Source: JANXXV01 sp038230275 (lineage in GTDB: Bacteria > Acidobacteriota > Terriglobia > Bryobacterales > Bryobacteraceae). Taken from it: a stretch of 16,940 bases of DNA. Shown in pieces: positions 14,769 through 16,940 of the stretch; the first letter of the stretch is position 1, and each line of letters begins with the position of its first letter. The notes beneath the pieces were generated by a model. It did no database searches. It was given only the letters and a program-made list of their open reading frames with translations, and had not been told where the DNA came from. The translations under genes were made by a program, and so were the position numbers. The stretch lies in the NCBI GenBank assembly GCA_038230275.1, contig JBBRNO010000143.1:1-16940 (forward strand), in the 5' to 3' direction.

Positions 14769-16763
14769 ATGAGGGCAAGGGTTCTAGGTTTGGCGATCGC
14801 GGTCGCATCGCTTGTAGGGGCCCAGGAACCTGGCCAGGATCTTAAGGGTCTCACCCTTGAAGAGCTGATGCATGTGGATGTCACATCCGTCGCGAAGAAG
14901 GGGCAGCGGCTGGACCATTCGGCGGCGGCTATCTACGTAATCAGCCACGAGCAGATCCGCCGTTCGGGTCTGACCAGTATCCCTGAGCTTTTGCGGCTGG
15001 CGCCCGGGATTCAGGTGGGCCGCACCAACAGCGGCACCTGGGCGATTTCCGTCCGCGGATTCAATGGAGTTTACAGCAATAAGCTGCTGGTGATGATCGA
15101 TGGACGAACGGTATACAATCCGTTGTTCTCGGGGGTTTTCTGGGACGCCCAAGACACTCTGATTGAAGACATCGACCGGATTGAGGTAGCGCGTGGGCCC
15201 GTCTCGCCATTGTGGGGCGGTAACGCGGTGAACGGGGCGATCAACATCATCACCCGCAGTACGGATCAGACGCGGGGCACGCTTGTGAGTCTGGGAACAG
15301 GCTCGGAAGACCGCGGGCGGGAGGCCGTCCGGTATGGCGGTTCCGTAGGCAAAGACACCGCCTATCGGGTGTATGGCCAGTCGGCCGCGCGGCCGCAGTG
15401 GGCGCCATTGGGCAGCGGCCTAGACGGGGCGGCTTGGGGTTCAGTCCAAGCCGGATTCCGAGTGGAGCGCCGGCTTTCCCCAAACAACGATGTCACGGTA
15501 CAGGGCGACACTTATAGAGAGTTCGGCGATTTTTTCACGGAACTGGTGCACCGCGTTCCCCCGTATGATCCCATCAGCCGAGAGGCGCTGAATGCCTCCG
15601 GCGGCAATTTGCTGGCCCGCTTGACAAGCCGTCATGCCAACGGCAGCCAGACGGTAATCCAGACCTACTATGACCGGCTGAACCGCGACAATCCGCGGGA
15701 TGTGGGAATCGGAATTCAGACGGCGGATGTAGACGTTCAGCATTGGTTGCCGGTGAAGGCAAAGCAAGAATGGATGGTGGGTGGCGGTTACCGGCAAATT
15801 TCGGATCGTTCGTCCGGCACCGAACTTTCGCGGATTGTTCCGGATGCACGGCAATACGGAACGGCCTATCTTTCGCTGGTGGACCAGATAGAACTGCTGC
15901 CCAATCGCCTGGCCGTGACGCTGGCAATCCGGGGAGAGAAAAGCACGCTGAGCGGCAGTAACTTTCAGCCGACCGCGCGCGTCTGGTGGGCGCCGGCCAA
16001 GCGTCAAAGCCTGTGGGGCGCCTGGTCGCGAGCGCTGCGGACCCCTTCCCGCGGAGAGCTGGGACTGGTGTCCGCCATAGCGGTCATTCCGCTTCAGCCG
16101 CTGCCCGCGCTAGTAGTGGGCTTCGGGAGCGCTACCTTACAGCCGGAAACTTCCAATGCATTGGACGCCGGCTATCGATTGGAATTCAAACGGCTTTCGC
16201 TGGACGTCGCCGCTTTTCACTATCGGTACGGGAAACTCCGTTCGTATGCCTTAGGCATACCCCGCTTGGCCCCGGAAACGGAACCGCTGCTGCTGGTTCC
16301 CTTGCTATTTGCAAATAACGATGTAGGCAAGTCCCAAGGGGGGGAGGTTTCGGCGGTCGTCCAATTGACGAATCAATCGCGCTTGACGGGCAGCTATAGT
16401 TTGTTGTCGGTGGAAGTCCACAGCGCCGCCAGCGCGCAGCAGGCATTGTCGGTGGGAGATATTTCCAGTCCGCGGAATCAGTGGCAAGTGTCTTGGCAGA
16501 CGGATCTTCCGCACCGCGTGCAGCTGGATCTTTGGGCTGCCTACGTGGGTTCCGCCAAATCAACGAATGCGGGACAGGATGTACTACCAGCGTACACCCG
16601 GCTGGATTTTCGTCTTTCGCACCGGATTTTCGAAACGGGAGAAATACAGGTAGGAGTGCAGAACCTGTTGGACGCGCGCCATCTGGAGTATCTGGCGGAA
16701 TCGCGTACACCCTTGTCAGAAATCCGGCGCGCCTTCTACGTTCGCTGCCTGTGGCGGTTTTAG
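14769..16763 (+). CDS. TonB-dependent outer membrane receptor
   Basis: The 664-residue protein has a signal peptide (about 1-18, ending SLVGAQ), then the segment LTLEELMHVDVTSVAKK characteristic of a TonB receptor family with short N-termini. The plug domain follows (about 50-165), with YVISHEQIRRSG, SVRGFNGVYSNKLLVMIDGR, IDRIEVARGP and NAVNGAINIITR. The rest is a strand-rich barrel ending in VQNLLDARHLEYL and a terminal Phe (CLWRF), as required for outer-membrane assembly. It is complete. The YfiR-type gene directly downstream indicates the known pairing of this receptor family with DUF4154 signalling proteins, so a sensory role is as likely as nutrient uptake. TATAAC (14734-14739) could be its -10; no Shine-Dalgarno sequence precedes the ATG. 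Confidence 0.92.
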   Translation: MRARVLGLAIAVASLVGAQEPGQDLKGLTLEELMHVDVTSVAKKGQRLDHSAAAIYVISHEQIRRSGLTSIPELLRLAPGIQVGRTNSGTWAISVRGFNGVYSNKLLVMIDGRTVYNPLFSGVFWDAQDTLIEDIDRIEVARGPVSPLWGGNAVNGAINIITRSTDQTRGTLVSLGTGSEDRGREAVRYGGSVGKDTAYRVYGQSAARPQWAPLGSGLDGAAWGSVQAGFRVERRLSPNNDVTVQGDTYREFGDFFTELVHRVPPYDPISREALNASGGNLLARLTSRHANGSQTVIQTYYDRLNRDNPRDVGIGIQTADVDVQHWLPVKAKQEWMVGGGYRQISDRSSGTELSRIVPDARQYGTAYLSLVDQIELLPNRLAVTLAIRGEKSTLSGSNFQPTARVWWAPAKRQSLWGAWSRALRTPSRGELGLVSAIAVIPLQPLPALVVGFGSATLQPETSNALDAGYRLEFKRLSLDVAAFHYRYGKLRSYALGIPRLAPETEPLLLVPLLFANNDVGKSQGGEVSAVVQLTNQSRLTGSYSLLSVEVHSAASAQQALSVGDISSPRNQWQVSWQTDLPHRVQLDLWAAYVGSAKSTNAGQDVLPAYTRLDFRLSHRIFETGEIQVGVQNLLDARHLEYLAESRTPLSEIRRAFYVRCLWRF

Positions 16764-16776
16764 AAGCGAAGACGCG

Positions 16777-16940
16777 ATGCTCAATAGACATAGCCTAATG
16801 AACCGGCTGCTGCTAAGCGCAAGCTTGATCGCCTTACCACTTGCGGCTCAGGCACGAGTTCAGAGCGCGGACTCCGTGAAGGTGGCGGTAGTAGTGCAAT
16901 TGGTGCAATTCGTCGTGTGGCCTCAGTCTGCGCTGCCGGC
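16777..16940 (+). CDS. YfiR/DUF4154-family periplasmic protein, 5' part only
   Basis: The frame opens 13 bases after the receptor stop and runs off the window. It has a signal peptide (LLLSASLIALPLAAQA) and then VKVAVVVQLVQFVVWP, which matches the start of YfiR/DUF4154 proteins (usual form VKAAFLYNFAKFVEWP). In Pseudomonas, YfiR is a periplasmic repressor of the diguanylate cyclase YfiN; in loci like this one it usually precedes a sensor kinase or GGDEF protein. The start may be 16777 or the in-frame ATG at 16798, which puts the signal peptide nearer the N-terminus. Downstream partners lie outside the window. Confidence 0.75.
   Translation, partial: MLNRHSLMNRLLLSASLIALPLAAQARVQSADSVKVAVVVQLVQFVVWPQSALP

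Overview
The window looks like chromosomal DNA of an Acidobacteriota bacterium, most likely order Bryobacterales (the Solibacter/Bryobacter group). This is inferred from the mix of gene types: kinase-TolB-propeller fusions, an Oar-like carboxypeptidase-regulatory/TonB remnant, a PEP-CTERM protein, secreted FAD oxidoreductases and a TonB receptor/YfiR pair, all in GC-rich DNA. No RNA gene, CRISPR array or complete mobile element was found.

Layout. (1) 1-3932: a damaged efflux locus. A perfect 14-bp tandem repeat (4-147) runs into a HlyD/EmrA adaptor fragment (+ strand, 178-483). That fragment meets, tail to tail, a truncated TolC-type outer-membrane channel on the - strand (499-1713). The TolC gene carries an N-terminal STAS domain. 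Upstream of it are a candidate sigma-54 promoter and four copies of the heptamer GTGCCGA. Next comes a GAF-GAF-AAA+ sigma-54 activator carrying one in-frame stop and one frameshift. The parts fit together as an activator-controlled RND/MFS-type export operon that has since been broken. (2) 3948-6418: a secreted FAD-dependent oxidoreductase with an SLH-like tail, then a small secreted protein of unknown function. (3) 6628-7497: a PEP-CTERM beta-propeller protein with a good sigma-70 promoter and an operator-like palindrome. (4) 7799-12895: a tightly packed - strand operon of two tandem enolase-superfamily proteins and a membrane Ser/Thr kinase with a TolB-like extracytoplasmic propeller. The first enolase paralogue lacks a metal-binding Glu. 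(5) 12998-13777: an orphan zinc-finger anti-sigma-like protein and the collapsed remnant of an Oar-like receptor. (6) 13911-16940: thiazole synthase ThiG standing alone, a TonB-dependent receptor, and the start of a YfiR/DUF4154 protein that runs off the window.

The most interesting points are the STAS-TolC fusion with its sigma-54 control region, the lesions in its activator, the inverted HlyD/TolC junction, and the enolase pair sharing an operon with a sensor kinase. The left 500 bases should be treated with caution because an assembly or amplification chimera could explain them.
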